64,000 nt of DNA from Phialocephala subalpina (lineage: Eukaryota > Ascomycota > Leotiomycetes > Helotiales > Mollisiaceae): assembly GCA_900073065.1 (NCBI GenBank), contig FJOG01000008.1, positions 101,631-165,630 of the forward strand. The letters run 5' to 3'. Below are positions 22,846-34,805 of the stretch, piece by piece. Numbering within the stretch: the stretch's first letter is position 1; each line of letters starts with the position of its first letter. A model generated the notes under the pieces. That model saw nothing but the letters and a program-made list of their open reading frames with translations, made no database searches and had not been told where the DNA came from. The position numbers and the translations under genes were made by a program.

Positions 22846-24497
22846 ACGTGGAGCTGGACACAACACGGCTGGGTACCGGTGGTGGGTCAAGGAGGAAGAG
22901 AGAGGTGGAGGAGAGATGGGCGACCAGTTTGCAACTTCGACCAATATTCCCGCTTCTCAGCACGACCATTGCAACAATACATCTTCTGTTACATACTGCC
23001 TTTGCCAATCCCTGCAGGGCATGTCTGTTCGAGTGTCAGTTAACTACTCAATGGATACCAAAGGTTGACGGTCGATTCTCAATTTCGACCTACATCCCCA
23101 CTTCTCAGCACTGTCACCACAACAATACAACTGCGGCCGAACCTCATTGCCAATCGGCTTCCGAATCACTTCCCCCTCAACCACATCTCAACTTGCTATC
23201 AAGGCTGCAATCGCAATCCCGATCAACCTTGTCGGCCGGCAGCGATACCGAAGAACAATGTTGAAAGATGGAAGGAAGGAAGGAAGGAAGGAGGGAGAAA
23301 CCTGCCGAGCTGGCACACACCGCTCTCGCAGATGGTGAGGATCAACAAAAGATGTACTGTGGCTGGGGAACATTCTTCAATCTTGGGCTGCAGATTGGAG
23401 ATCATGGCGTCGAAGGCGTACGATTGAAAGCCACATCGCTCGTGTGGGCGGTTGCTAGACATTCCAAAGATCTGGCTGGGCGTTGATGGTCTAAGGAAGA
23501 AGATGGTATCTCCGGATGTTCTAGATATGGATTTGAGAGGAGGTTTTTGATCCTGAAGATGTTGACCGACTCTTCAATTCTGCGTCTGCAAAGGAAGATG
23601 TTACCAAATAAAGATGCGCTGCAGTTCCTCAATCGTTCTCGACTGCCAAAACGTTTTCGTTGACCGTGATATCAACATTTCCTAAAGACTCTGCCAAATC
23701 TCGAACATTGCACCGAGTCCAACACATCAGACAAAACCACGAGACATCACTCACTCCCAATTCGTAATTGTCATTGGCTCTCCCAACTACTCACCGCAAT
23801 TAATGATCTCAGCTCCCATGAGCTTCAACCCTCCACTCGGCGTGTCTCCAGGAGATTTTCTCCAAATTTTAATGTTCAGTTCCTCGTGCTCCCTACCCCT
23901 TTTCCCCGGATCTTCAAACCAGCTGAAAGCTCCTGCATGAACTTCCAAGGAACAACGACCCGAAATCCAGGGCCATCATTACCCAATGCATCTTTCATGC
24001 ACAGAAGCATGCAGCCCTGCGTTCCCCTCTACTGTATCATCCCGCAGCCTGCAAATAAAACGTCTGCTAAAAGGAAGAATTTCTCCATACCACGGACGGG
24101 AAATCTCCAAGCTTTGGGACTCGCCTGACCCCCCTAAAAACTAAAACATGCCTAAAATTAAAATGAGGCTGGACAAATGGCGTCAACAGTTCGTGTCTTG
24201 AAAAGGATCGTGTGTTACCAGAAGGAGATTAATGCGCCTATTTTCACGACATTGGCTTTTACGAGGCCCCCATCCACACCTCTCTTCGTCTTCGCCCCCC
24301 ATTGCATCGCCCTTCCCAGCCCTCCTCTGTTTCACTATCTTCACTCACCTGTCACTGCGATCGATCTTCACGAGGTTATTACTACCATGCTCCTGCTCGC
24401 CCGCGCAGGCTCTCGAAGACGAATTCACCAACAGCACAGAATTGAAGGGTAGTTGGTGAAATAATAGGGGACGGCGGACACATCTCCGTCCGCGACA
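22846..24497. other. Intergenic region
   Basis: No gene supported. It contains a GGAA microsatellite (separate entry) and several low-quality overlapping frames. Pyrimidine-rich sequence at about 24262-24360 and the ATG-proximal part are the presumed promoter and 5' UTR of the RA-PH gene. Confidence 0.5.
23270..23294 (+). repeat. GGAA microsatellite
   Basis: About five and a half uninterrupted copies of GGAA followed by GGAGGG. It lies in non-coding sequence, so length changes would be neutral for protein. Confidence 0.75.
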
Positions 24498-27129
24498 ATG
24501 ACGACCCCTACACCAACGACGGCGACGACGGCACAAAAATTCTCGAGGTATAGATCTGTACGCCATGCTCCTCCTCCGCCAGATCCACCCGCCCCTCTAC
24601 CATCAACGGCAGAGAAGAAAGACGATTTCTCGAGAACGAAATCAATGTCCCGCTACCGCCGCTCCAAAATATCCTTCCAAGTCCCCTCCTCCGAACCACT
24701 CCCACCACCAATTCCCGACGTCCCTCCACCTTCATACACGCGCAATGCCTCTAGCGGAAGGACGGGAACGGGAAGTAGTCCACACTATAGTCCCAGGGGC
24801 TCAGCAGGCCAGGCGGAAATACAAGCTTTGATGCAGGGACAGAGGAAGAGGAGTGGGTTGGAGACGGAGAATGAACGGTTACGGAGGAAGGTTCGCGAAT
24901 TCCAGGAGAGGGAACAAGCTCGAGAACTCGCTGCGGAACAGGCGTTAAAGGAGGAGAGGGAGAGGGGATTCTTGGCTCAGCAGAGGGAGGCGAAAGCTCT
25001 TGCAGAAAAACAACACAGGGAAAGGGAATTGGCGAAGAAGAAAAGTCAACAAGAAGAATTGGTAAAGAGGCAGATATTGGAACAGGAACAAGAGAGGATG
25101 AAAGAGGTAGAAGCAGCGAGGGTACTAAAGGAGAATAAGAGGAAGGATTTGGAGAGGTTGCAGAGAGAGCTGGAATTGGCGAGTCCGCCGTTGCTGACAA
25201 AGAGTCCTAAGAGGGAGAAGTTTGCTTTCTTTTCGAGGAAAGGGAGTGGGAGTGTGAATTCGCCGCCGCAGAGTGCTACTACGAGTGCAGCTGCTTCTGC
25301 ATCCCCTGCAAGTTCTGCGAAGCCGTCGAAGGAGGTACCAAGGCAGCATGTTCAAGGACCTTTACCAAGCCAGGCACCGAAGAGGATTATGGAAGCGAGT
25401 AGGCCGATTGAGAGAGCGGTATCTTCGCAGGCCCCGAAGGCTGTTCTTTCTCAAGCTCCAAAGAAGGCTGTGGAAGTCCCGCAGCAGATTCAACAAGGTG
25501 GAGGTGGAATTGTTCCTCAAACAGATGCTCCAATTTCCGCCTCCAATGCCGGAGAACGAGTAAGTCGCTTTCTCCCTCGGAAGTCCTGGCCCAATACTGA
25601 CAATCATACAGCGAGTTCTCGTCCGCTGCAAACAATCCTCCGTCAACCTCCCTGTGACCCCCGAAACAACACCCAAAGAAATAATCTACTCGGCCGCAAA
25701 CTTCATGACCCAAAACATCATCCCCTCCACCGCCATCCTGATCGAATCCTACACCCAACTCGGCCTTACTCGTCGAGTCCGCCGCTACGAACACGTCCGC
25801 GACGTAATGAATTCCTGGGATCGAGATACACAAAATGCTTTCCTCCTCGAGAATTCAGACACGCCTCGTTTCGACACCGATCTCGAATTATCTGGAGTAC
25901 CGAAAGAAAAACCAGCAGATGTCACGGTGCACATGTACCATTCGCAAAAACCCGGGACATGGATAAAACGATACATTACGATCTTGAGTTCCGGTCAGGT
26001 TTTCATACATAAGAAATCTGATGCGAAACTGGGCGATAAGAATACGATTGCTATTTGTCATTTGAGTGATTTCGATATCTATTCACCTACTCCGCAACAA
26101 TTACGAAAGGTATTGAAACCACCAAAGAAACATTGCTACGCCGTAAAATCACAGCAAAAGACCGCTGTATTTTTAAGCACAGAGAATTTCGTGCATTTCT
26201 TTTCCACGGACGATGAATCCACTTCCTTGGCATTCTATTCTGCTGTGCAGACTTGGAGGAGTTGGTATTTGGTCAATAAAATGGGTTCTGGCAAGAAAGC
26301 TAAACCCGCATCTTCCGTACCAAGCAAAAACAATTTCGGTTCCGCCCTCCTCCCTTCAACGAGCGACGACGCAGAACCATATATGATAGGAACCTTCTCC
26401 TCCCTCGGCCTCGACGATCGCGATTTCAAATCAGGCTCTTCATCCTCCGAATTTGATACCGAAGACGAAGAACGTCCTAGACAAGTTCCTTTCCATCTTC
26501 GGAATTCGATCTTGCTATCCAACGCAGAAGCAAAAGCGGTGATGAGGGAAGCGAAACGACATCCGCCTGTGGTGAATTATCGCATTCCATCTCCGTCTGA
26601 AGAAGAATTCGCTACCTCAGGCCTCCTGGGGAGGACGTATACCACCCGTCAACAGAAGATGGCGAAGGAAAACAATAATCCTCAACCAGCGGGTCCATTC
26701 ACAGAAGGTTCCAACCTCCTCAACCGCGACGCGGGTCGGACTATGAGCATGAAATCCCAAAGCAACGGCAATAGCGGACTTGCCAGGAGCAGTTCTCGGG
26801 CTAAGCCGAAGCCGTTATTGGATTTCACACCCCAATTCAAGGAAGCTCCGCAATGGGATAAAACTGGAAAAGGCCGTGGCGTAGCTCCCATAGCCGGCGT
26901 GCCTCTCGTCGAAGTCGCCACCACGCCCGACAACCCACTTCAAGACTCATTGCCGAAAGCGACGGTTTTCAGACGAGAAACGACGGGTGCTAGACCTGGG
27001 ACGAGCGCAAGACCGAGAACGAGGACTGGGGAGGGGGCAGGGGAAGGGGGGTTGGTGAATGGGGCGACGAATGGGAATGGAGTGGATGGGAAGAGTGTTA
27101 TGGGTAGGGGGAGGGTGCGTTATGATTGA
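24498..27129 (+). CDS. Coiled-coil, Ras-association and PH domain adaptor
   Basis: Exons 24498-25559 and 25612-27129 join across a 52-nt intron with GTAAGT donor and CATACAG acceptor, giving 859 residues. Order of parts: a Pro-rich disordered N-terminus (PPPPDPPAPLPS, PPPIPDVPPPSY); a long Glu/Arg/Lys coiled coil (about residues 105-235); a Ser/Ala/Gln-rich linker with SQAPK repeats; a ubiquitin-like Ras-association domain starting RVLVRCKQSSVNLPVTPE (about 355-440); then a PH domain (VTVHMYHSQKPGTWIKRYIT to about residue 600, with the Trp of the last helix in VQTWRSWYLV). The tail is disordered. RA followed directly by PH is the arrangement of MRL/Grb7-type adaptors, which link Ras-like GTPases to membranes and actin. 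A polarity or cytoskeletal role here is inference. The stop is TGA. Confidence 0.85.
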
Positions 27130-27767
27130 CGATTTAGGATTCAGTATGTGCGTGAGAGCATTGGGTTGGAGTGTTTTTCATGTGGGTGGAGCATTGTCCT
27201 TGATGTTTTTGATACCATTTGTTTATATTTACTTTGCATATCAATCGATTTCTTTTGTCATGTCGAAGCATCTAAGATTCTATGACGAGTAACTCTCTTC
27301 GGGTCGGAAATGTGAAATGTTTGCCCGCTGGCTTGGTGTTTTGTGGTTTTGACAGTTTTAGCCCAATTTCAAAGTACAGCAGCAAGTGCTGCTTCATCCC
27401 GAGCATGGGAGCAACAGGCGTCCCTGGAACGTGGAGGCGGTGTAAATGAGGCTCGGCGAGGATGGTAGCACGATTGGGTGAGGAGGTGGTGTTTGCAGGT
27501 GGGCTGAGCTTGCAGTGCATTGTATGGCCGAATCATGAGCGATTGCCTTGCTGGGGCTCACGGCAAGGCTGTCACCTCGACCTCTCTTCATTTAAAGGTC
27601 CAAGAAGCCTCGTTCTTGGAGTGTTTCCGTTGCAGATTAATTTCATTCCCAGTGTTTGTGCTCTCCAGATCTCTGGTGTTAGCGTTGCCGTTCATTCAAC
27701 ACCTAAACCTCTTTAACCTCGTCAACTATATTGGGCAAGGTCAAGATTGCACTTAAAATACTGCAAG
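27130..27767. other. Intergenic region
   Basis: Terminator side of the RA-PH gene and promoter of the zinc-finger gene. No gene or repeat seen. Confidence 0.4.
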
Positions 27768-30620
27768 ATGGCGAGCAGGGATCCAGGGGAGGGCTGGTGG
27801 AGGTGTTGCTCTTGCGGCCTTGAAATTAGCGGGGATTGGTATTTCGATACCTGCCCACCAGACTGCAATCACGCTCGCTGTGAAGTCGGTTGTTATTGGT
27901 TAGACCCAGAGCCTTCGCCAGAATGGGTTTCGGCCCGTTGCGAAGCTGGATCTTCGCTTGGACTGATAGATTCTCGACAAACTGATTTCATCCCTGCTCT
28001 GGACACTACTACGCAAGAGGACTCGCCAGGGCCTCAAGATCCGACAGCTGAGCCGGGAAAACCGAATCGAGACAAATACGAATTTGGAACGCTCGCTACG
28101 CTCGTGGACACAGACGAAGATCCTTTGCCTATCATTCACAGCGCAGATGAACGAATCTCGGGGAACATCCAACCATCCATTCGACCATCTCAGACAGGAC
28201 CATCGCCTGCATTAGCTACCAAGCCCAACCTACCGCGTTCCTCATCCTTCAAATGTTTTATCTGTCAAAAGACCTTCGCCCTTAAGTTTCAGCTTAAGAG
28301 CCATAAGAAAACTCACAAGAAATTTCCTTGTACATTTGAAGGGTGTAATCGCACATTCATGGACTCCCAAGGGCGTTCACAACACTTGGACTCGTTTCAC
28401 AAAAAGAAACTTCCTTGTGCAGTTGAAGGGTGTAATCGCAGATTCAGGGACATCCAAGGGCGTTTACAACACTTGAAATCGGTTCACAAAAAGACGTATA
28501 AGGAGTGCCCAAGATGCCATTGCGTGTTCAATCGGAAGGACAAGTACGACGTCCACACAAGGTTGTGCCGCGACCCTAAGCAGATGTCGGGTAAGGAGAA
28601 TTCGGACGAAAAGAAATCAGGAAATCTGATATCACTGTTAAGACCACCTGTGTCTCCTGTCGATGAATCTATCGCTAGACTCATACGGCCCTCAGTCGAT
28701 CAAGAGACGGAGAATGTCGACTTACGATCAAAATTATCGAGGAAGTATCACGAGGATGAACAGCTATCTATTGAATTTCACGAGTCACCACGGGCTGTTG
28801 AGGATCATGCGCCTGAAGCCGTCAAAGTGAAATCGATATCCCGATCATCATCTATTGCGTCAATAGCTGATAGTCTGCTGTCTATGGCAAGCATGTCTTC
28901 CAGGTCGTCCTTATCATCCTTTAGCGGACTTGAAGGGGCAACGCAAAGATTTGCTTGGGTCATATCCCATGACGATATCCTTCGAGAGTTATGGAATGAG
29001 GCCACCGAGAAGATCAGTCTTGAACGTCTGGAGCGAAATCTAGGAAAACTGCTCCTTGTCTTGGCAAAGGATCTCAAGTCCGAAGCAGAATTGGTCACAG
29101 AAAAACATGTCGCGCGATTGTGAAGTCAAAAGCAATTTATGTGTCGCACCTTGTCTGTGATGAGCTAGCTAGAGGTTCACCAGTGGGGAAGACGGAGTGG
29201 AATTTTAGCTTGTACCCTTGGAAATCAAACTTAGAGAAACCGACTTTCGAGAAAGCAGAGCAATCAGACGACTCTGAAGCTAACGAATATGAAGCTAACG
29301 AATACGACAACGAGCCTGGCGATCTTGAACGCTTTGAGGAATTTATTACACAATCTCGGGCATTCGATACGTTCAGAGCGAATGTGCAGAAATTCATCCG
29401 ACCCTCTCTGGCAGCACATCTAGAGGATCAGAAACATCTTCCTCTAGATCTGTTATGCGCTTTACCATTCTTCAACTCTGATGAGATACCCCTCGGCCCA
29501 GACATCCCAACCATCGGAAGATTCCTATTTCCGGGTCTCCAGTACCTCAATCGGAAAGGGAACTCTTGGTTCAGGAATCCGCCTCTTCAGAAAGGAATGA
29601 AGCGAGTAACTTGGACATGTGTAAGTATGTTCCACGCGCCTCGACTCGCCAAGTGCTAATTAAATGAACAAGTCTTGCGGCTCCAGGATGTACGATGATT
29701 ACGAGGAGCTAGAAAGAGGAGCTGCGAAGAGGCTCCAGAGAGACCTACGACACCGGTCACGTGCTGGAGATGCTCGTCAACGATTGGGCTATCATGAAAA
29801 CCTCTCCAACGCATCAGCCGGCGCGAGATCTCTCATTCTTGGTGTAGAGAACTTTCTGTCCACTTCATACAGGAAGTTCACAACTCGCACGACTCCCAGA
29901 GCATCAACTATTCCATTTGAGATGGAATCCCAACGTCAGCAGCCCCCGCGAGCAGTACCTCAGCGAACAACACCAACAGAACACCTTTTCCTTCTCTTAT
30001 GCATTGCCATTGGTGCTGGTAAATCCGTCAGTAAAGCGTACCAACCCACCGTACACGACTTGGATTCCGACAAGGCATTTTTCCAAATGCTCCGCCGCTA
30101 TCACACCTCAATTAGACAGCGCTGGTGGTCATGGATCTCGATTTGGGGACTTCAGAACATCTATTTCGTGAATTTTGATTTATACGAAGGATCTCTAGTC
30201 GACATCAGAGAACTCCATGCTGTACCAGACCCGTCGGCTGGGACCTACAAGTACGAACCCACACCATATAAACCACCCATCGGATCCAACTTACTGATGC
30301 ATCACTACCGTCACCCGAATCACGCCTCTACGATCAAGCCCTGTCTTGGAAAGGTACCCAAGAAAGTCGACACTGAGCTCACTGTGTGTCCCGTTAAAGG
30401 GGTATCTCCAGGATGGGGACTACACTTCGAAGAAGGGTGGTGCTGGAAGAAGATCCTCACGTGGTCTTGTCTCGTATTCATCCTAGCAAGCGTGCTAGAA
30501 GGCATCCTCTGTTGGAGATTTGAGCATAGTATTCAAGATGCTATGGCGATCGGGACCTTCATACTGACTTGCTTCGGTATCGCGGCTGCTACTTTACAAA
30601 CTTGGTTGATGATTTCATAA
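27768..30620 (+). CDS. C2H2 zinc-finger protein with C-terminal membrane helices, one frame break
   Basis: Starting at the ATG at 27768, the N-terminus is Cys-rich (WWRCCSCGLEISGDWYFDTC, then HARCEVGC). From about residue 163 come four C2H2-type fingers: CFICQKTFALKFQLKSHKKTH, two close repeats of CxxEGCNRxFxDxQGRxQHL, and CPRCHCVFNRKDKYDVH. A helical region ends VARL at the TGA 29121-29123. The protein resumes one base out of frame at 29120 (VKSKAIYVSHLV) with no usable intron between, so one base appears to be missing. The second part ends at a good 52-nt intron (29621-29672). The last part (29673-30620) finishes with two hydrophobic helices, WSCLVFILASVLEGILCW and IGTFILTCFGIAAATL, and stops at TAA. 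This finger-plus-helix arrangement recurs in an uncharacterised fungal family. The break may be real decay or a consensus error. Confidence 0.6.
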
Positions 30621-30902
30621 ACGGACTACTTTATATGGTCGAAAATGCGAGGGGGACAACAAGATTATTATTGCGTTGCTGAAAAGATACTTGCACTGCT
30701 TGAAGCAATGCTGGTTTGGAAAGCTCGTCGCAACGTTCGTTCCTTCTTCGACGTCGTCGTCTCGCTTGACATTTCGTCATCTAAACGAGCAGCAAAAACC
30801 CCTCAAGACCAACAAAGCCTCAAATTCTACAAGTCACAAACCCTTTACATGATCAAAAATGATGGAATCTGTAAGAAACGAACTGGGGACCATAGAGGGA
30901 AC

Positions 30903-31051
30903 AAAAAAATAAATCGAGCGGCTGGGATCGAACCAGCGATCTTCACACGATACATAGCCCAACTAGGTTTGTTGCACACCGCATGCTACTCTACATACGG
31001 ACCAACAGTCGGATATCGTTGTGTGCTTTCCCCCTAAACTATGCTCTGAAT
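30903..31051 (-). tRNA. tRNA-like segment, probably decayed
   Basis: On the minus strand a perfect B box and T arm are present: stem GCTGG, loop TTCGATC, stem CCAGC at 30921-30937. A T-rich Pol III-type terminator follows (TATTTTTTT, 30903-30911). About 100 bases upstream is an A-box-like TAGTTTAGGGG (31031-31041) with a possible D arm, then ACAC facing GTGTG ahead of the T arm. The long distance would require an intron of about 60-70 nt. The acceptor stem does not pair and the anticodon loop has no clear T33, so no identity can be assigned. Most likely a tRNA pseudogene or tRNA-derived piece. Confidence 0.4.
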
Positions 31052-32809
31052 TTCGAAAATATTTGCTCCTTTAAATCTATACGGGAACGAAAGCGAATGG
31101 GGGTTTGTGGGAAGAGATGGGAAGGTTGGAGGAGAGTGCCTTCCCACTTCGCGATGCTGATCTCGCTTGACCCCGCACCTCGAGGAACAGCAGGAGAACA
31201 ACGAACAAGCATCACCACACGGCCTGTCCAATATCTGCATACTGCCTGAGGACCTAAGGTGATGATAGATGAGATAAGAGCAGACGAGAGAAGAGACTAC
31301 AAAGGCCAATTTGACTCGCGGGAGCAATCTTTACCAAGAAGCCAAATGGCATCTGGTCGTGGAAGGTTGCAAACCGCCAGTGCCTTGGTGCAAACCTGCT
31401 TAAGATCGTGTATCTATGGGCTTCACTCCCTCTGAGTGTTCTCCCACCTCTGCTCCTCGAAAAGTATCTGAAAGCAACGAAGACTGGTTGTCTTGAGCGC
31501 AGGCCCGAGAACTCATTGGAATATCCCTTCCCTTCTTAGTAACCGTGTGCTCAATTTGCTTCACGTCGCAGTCCAGCAGCAGGAAGCTTCCAAAACAAAC
31601 CAAACGATTTCAAGTTCAAGAAAAGGTGAGGGAAACTGTGCTGGTTCGTTCCTTCGCCGTCAGATGAGGTGCGGAGAACTTCAATGTTGACGAAACATTC
31701 AACAGTTATGCCATTCAGTTCTCAATGCCATCTTCAGATGCCCTTTCATGCGTGCCTTGGCTCTTGCATGCACCCCTCAATCTTGGAGAGCTCTCCTGAT
31801 TGTTGATCAACGCCTCGATGGAACGTGCCGCAGTTCGTCCCGCCGCTCCGCAATCGAGATAACTTCCGAACACAGCTACCTTCAATAGGCTCGTCCGTCC
31901 ACCTGAATCATAAGCTTTAACACGGTCAGAGCAAAGATCATCAGGTCCACGATCAAGGGAACATTGGAACAGAAGAATGCATCACGTGATCAGTCACAAT
32001 GCTGATCTTCCTCGACGCCTTTTATCGCCAGGATTCCTGATATTAATCACGGATTGCCTCTTCCGTCTGAAAGATTGCTATGCCAAGAGATAATATAGAG
32101 TGTTTCGCGGTCTTGCAATTCTGGCTGATCTGGTGACCGCCAAGAATCACTTCATCCAAGCGAACTATAAATGAAGTTACATTAAGCATTCCGGTCCGCG
32201 GTACCGCGGCCCCGCGTTTCGTTTGGACTTTAGTCTTGTCGTCCCTGCTCTCCTCGAAAAACATCACCTGGTTCAGATTGTTCGGTATTTGTCTTCAATT
32301 TCGTTTCTCGTTTCTTGTTTTGTCTTTGAGGTTGGAGGACTTCACTTCGGCGATGCGGAAATGCGAGTGTATATATCTGGAGCAACTATGTCATGGTGAA
32401 ACATCTATCCTAACTCCCCTTGATCTCTGGATCATCGAAGCCAAAAACAACCTTATTACCTGACACGGTACTCGGCATATGGTACGTACTTCCGCTCTCC
32501 CCACATTCCTTTTCGAGTTGCGGCGGCACTTTATTCCCCTTTCCCCTTGTCTGCATCTAGATTGCGGAGATGCCGGAACTTCGTTTCTTGGGACCACCTT
32601 CGTTGCTACTTCATTAATTTTGAGATCAGAGGACCTCGTTCGGCGAACTTCGAGCGACTTCCTGCCCAATCGCTTGAAGGGGAAGGGGTGGCGGGACGAG
32701 ATGAACGTGAATGGCAGAGAGAGGGCGCAAGATGCGGTCACTGGTGGAAGGTGACGAAAAGACTAGGTGAAGGAAGAGGGTGAGGTGATATTGCTAGTTA
32801 GAAAGGGAG

Positions 32810-32818
32810 GCATATATG
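32810..32818 (+). promoter_or_regulatory. TATA-like element upstream of AA9 gene
   Basis: GCATATATG lies about 110 bases upstream of the AA9 start codon with a C/T-rich stretch following it. Position and sequence suit a core promoter, but this is only a motif match. Confidence 0.3.
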
Positions 32819-32923
32819 AGGTGCCTACGGCCGCCACAATCTCGGACTCTCTGCCTGCTCTGCGTTCGTTTCCAGTTCTTCCAAATTGTCTTTCTCTTCA
32901 CTCTTCATCACTTGCAAGTCATC

Positions 32924-33992
32924 ATGAAGTCATACTCTCTTTTTGCCGGGCTGAGCCTCCTCGCCAGTTCGGCTTCTGCTCATTGTAGGTTTCCCTCCAC
33001 CTTCGATAGCATCTTCCTGATGAAATCAAGACATCTTCGAGCAGTTGACGCATGCTGGCACCCTGTATGCCGCCTACCAGTACATCAGAACAAACACCAA
33101 CTACAACTCGCCTGTGACTGACCTTACCTCAAATGACTTGAGGTAAGCAAGGCATCCCCACTTTAGTCTGGATATCAGTGCTGATGAACGCAGATGCAAT
33201 GTTGGAGGAGAGACCGCAGGCTCAACTACGACAATCACAGTGAATGCTGGTGATGCATTCTCATTCACCGCCGATATAGCCGTCTACCATGACGGACCAC
33301 TATCCATGTATATGGCAAAAGCTCCAACGACCGCTGCTGCATTTGACGGTTCCGGGCAAGTCTGGTTCAAGATCCTCGATCTAGGGCCTACCTTCAACGC
33401 AGACGGAAGCTCAACATGGCCCCTTGCCCGTTCGTCCCCTCCTCCTTTAAAATTTCCATTCCAAAACTAACCCATCATAGAAACTTACAGCTACACAATC
33501 CCACCCGCGCTCCCATCAGGAGACTACCTCCTCCGCATCCAGCAGCTCGCAATCCACAACCCCTACCCTGCCGGAATCCCCCAATTCTACATCTCCTGCG
33601 CGCAAATAACCGTCACTAACGGCGGAACCGGAACTCCAGGCCCTCTCGTCTCAATCCCAGGCTTCATCACTGGCACCGAACCAGGATATACAGTCAACAT
33701 CTATACCGATTTCACCAACTACACTGTCCCAGGTCCAGCTGTCTGGAGTGGACAGAGTGCGGGAGGAGCGGCGGCTACGAGTGTGGTGGGAAGCAGCACG
33801 GTGGTTAAGACTGTTGCTACGAGTAGTACGGCGGTGGTGGTTAGTAGCACGACGAGTGCCACTGCAACGGCGACGGGAGCGGCGGTTGCGAAGTATGGGC
33901 AGTGTGGTGGTGCGGGGTGGACGGGATCAACCGTTTGTACGGCGGGAAGCACTTGCACTGTTACGAACCAGTACTATTCTCAGTGCTTGTAA
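32924..33992 (+). CDS. AA9 lytic polysaccharide monooxygenase with CBM1
   Basis: Four exons (32924-32984, 33031-33142, 33194-33429, 33481-33992; introns 46, 51 and 51 nt) give 306 residues. The signal peptide [19 protein letters not shown] is cut before His20, which becomes the N-terminal His of the copper brace. His90 in [15 protein letters not shown] is the second copper ligand, and the mature start reads HYIFEQL. The axial-face residues are His162, Gln171 and Tyr173 in [20 protein letters not shown] Ser/Thr/Val-rich linker leads to a C-terminal CBM1 ([16 protein letters not shown] to SQCL) with its conserved Cys and aromatic residues. Secreted copper enzymes of this family oxidatively cleave cellulose and related glucans; CBM1 targets crystalline cellulose. 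Exact substrate and regioselectivity cannot be read from sequence. The stop is TAA. Confidence 0.92.
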
Positions 33993-34805
33993 GTCGGTGG
34001 TGAAATGTGGAGGAGAGATGGAGGGTTCTGTTCAAGCCTGATGTATGCTTGTCAAGTGTGTTAGGGGATGGAAGTACGAGGAGGCGGGGTGAGGTTGAGA
34101 AATTTCGATTCTTGTATATAGTTATCATTTCAGCATGGCTCTGGATTATCCTTCACTTCCTACTCGACTCGATGATCTTTGCCATGAAATTAGCTTTTGT
34201 AGCCTCAACGCTCTTAGAGGAAGACGTTGCTGCCTCAAGATCCCCATGTCGCCCTTCCCCTTCCCCTTTCCCCAGGCACGCAGCCAATCACGTCCCTGAT
34301 TTCGCCCTTTGTTGCACGTCGCCCTTCACAATGAAGCCCGAGTTCAGATAATCTGAGTTCTGATCTTCTGACATCCAAAGATCTGAGTTCTGGTCTTTGG
34401 AAGTCAAGAGAAGCGAGTTCCGTTTATTAGAAACTCGCTCAGCATAACTTCAGTCACTAACGAAATCGGCTTCCGTCTGACTCACGTGATTACAAGCACA
34501 GCCACACCACGACCATACCTGTATTGACGCTAGTACAATTTTAGCTAGCTACCTATATCCCTAATAGTGCACGGTCCAGGCGCGGTGACTCTGCTCCATA
34601 AATCAGGCAACAGAGCTGTCCAAAAGACTACCTTATGGATCTTTAATAACGGTTATTGACTGTCCCAAAATTTATCCACTCCATTTCTACGATTCTATTA
34701 AGCACAGAATCAAGAGATCATTGCGGACCGAATGTGCTGAAAACAAGAGTCGAAGACCAAACAACAGACGACATCACCTCGGTTCCTTGCCTAATTTCGT
34801 ACATT
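33993..34805. other. Intergenic region
   Basis: 3' UTR of the AA9 gene and promoter of the HET gene. Around 34338-34430 there are several imperfect copies of the phrase GAGTTC(T/C)G(A/G)TC, for example TCTGAGTTCTGATCTTC and TCTGAGTTCTGGTCTTTG, a small degenerate repeat. No gene seen. Confidence 0.4.

Larger units (their letters stand above)
30621..32923. other. Long intergenic region
   Basis: No protein gene supported across 2.3 kb. A tRNA-like segment lies at 30903-31051. Open frames at 31034-31327 and 31400-31603 (minus) and 32479-32754 (plus) carry no motifs. The last 150 bases include a TATA-like element and the 5' leader of the AA9 gene. Confidence 0.5.

Noticed and set aside
34656..34805. 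Longer N-terminus for the HET protein at 34806
   Set aside because: The upstream extension has no ATG (it begins TTG) and no family similarity; MRLINTSTLQLESF is the usual HET start.
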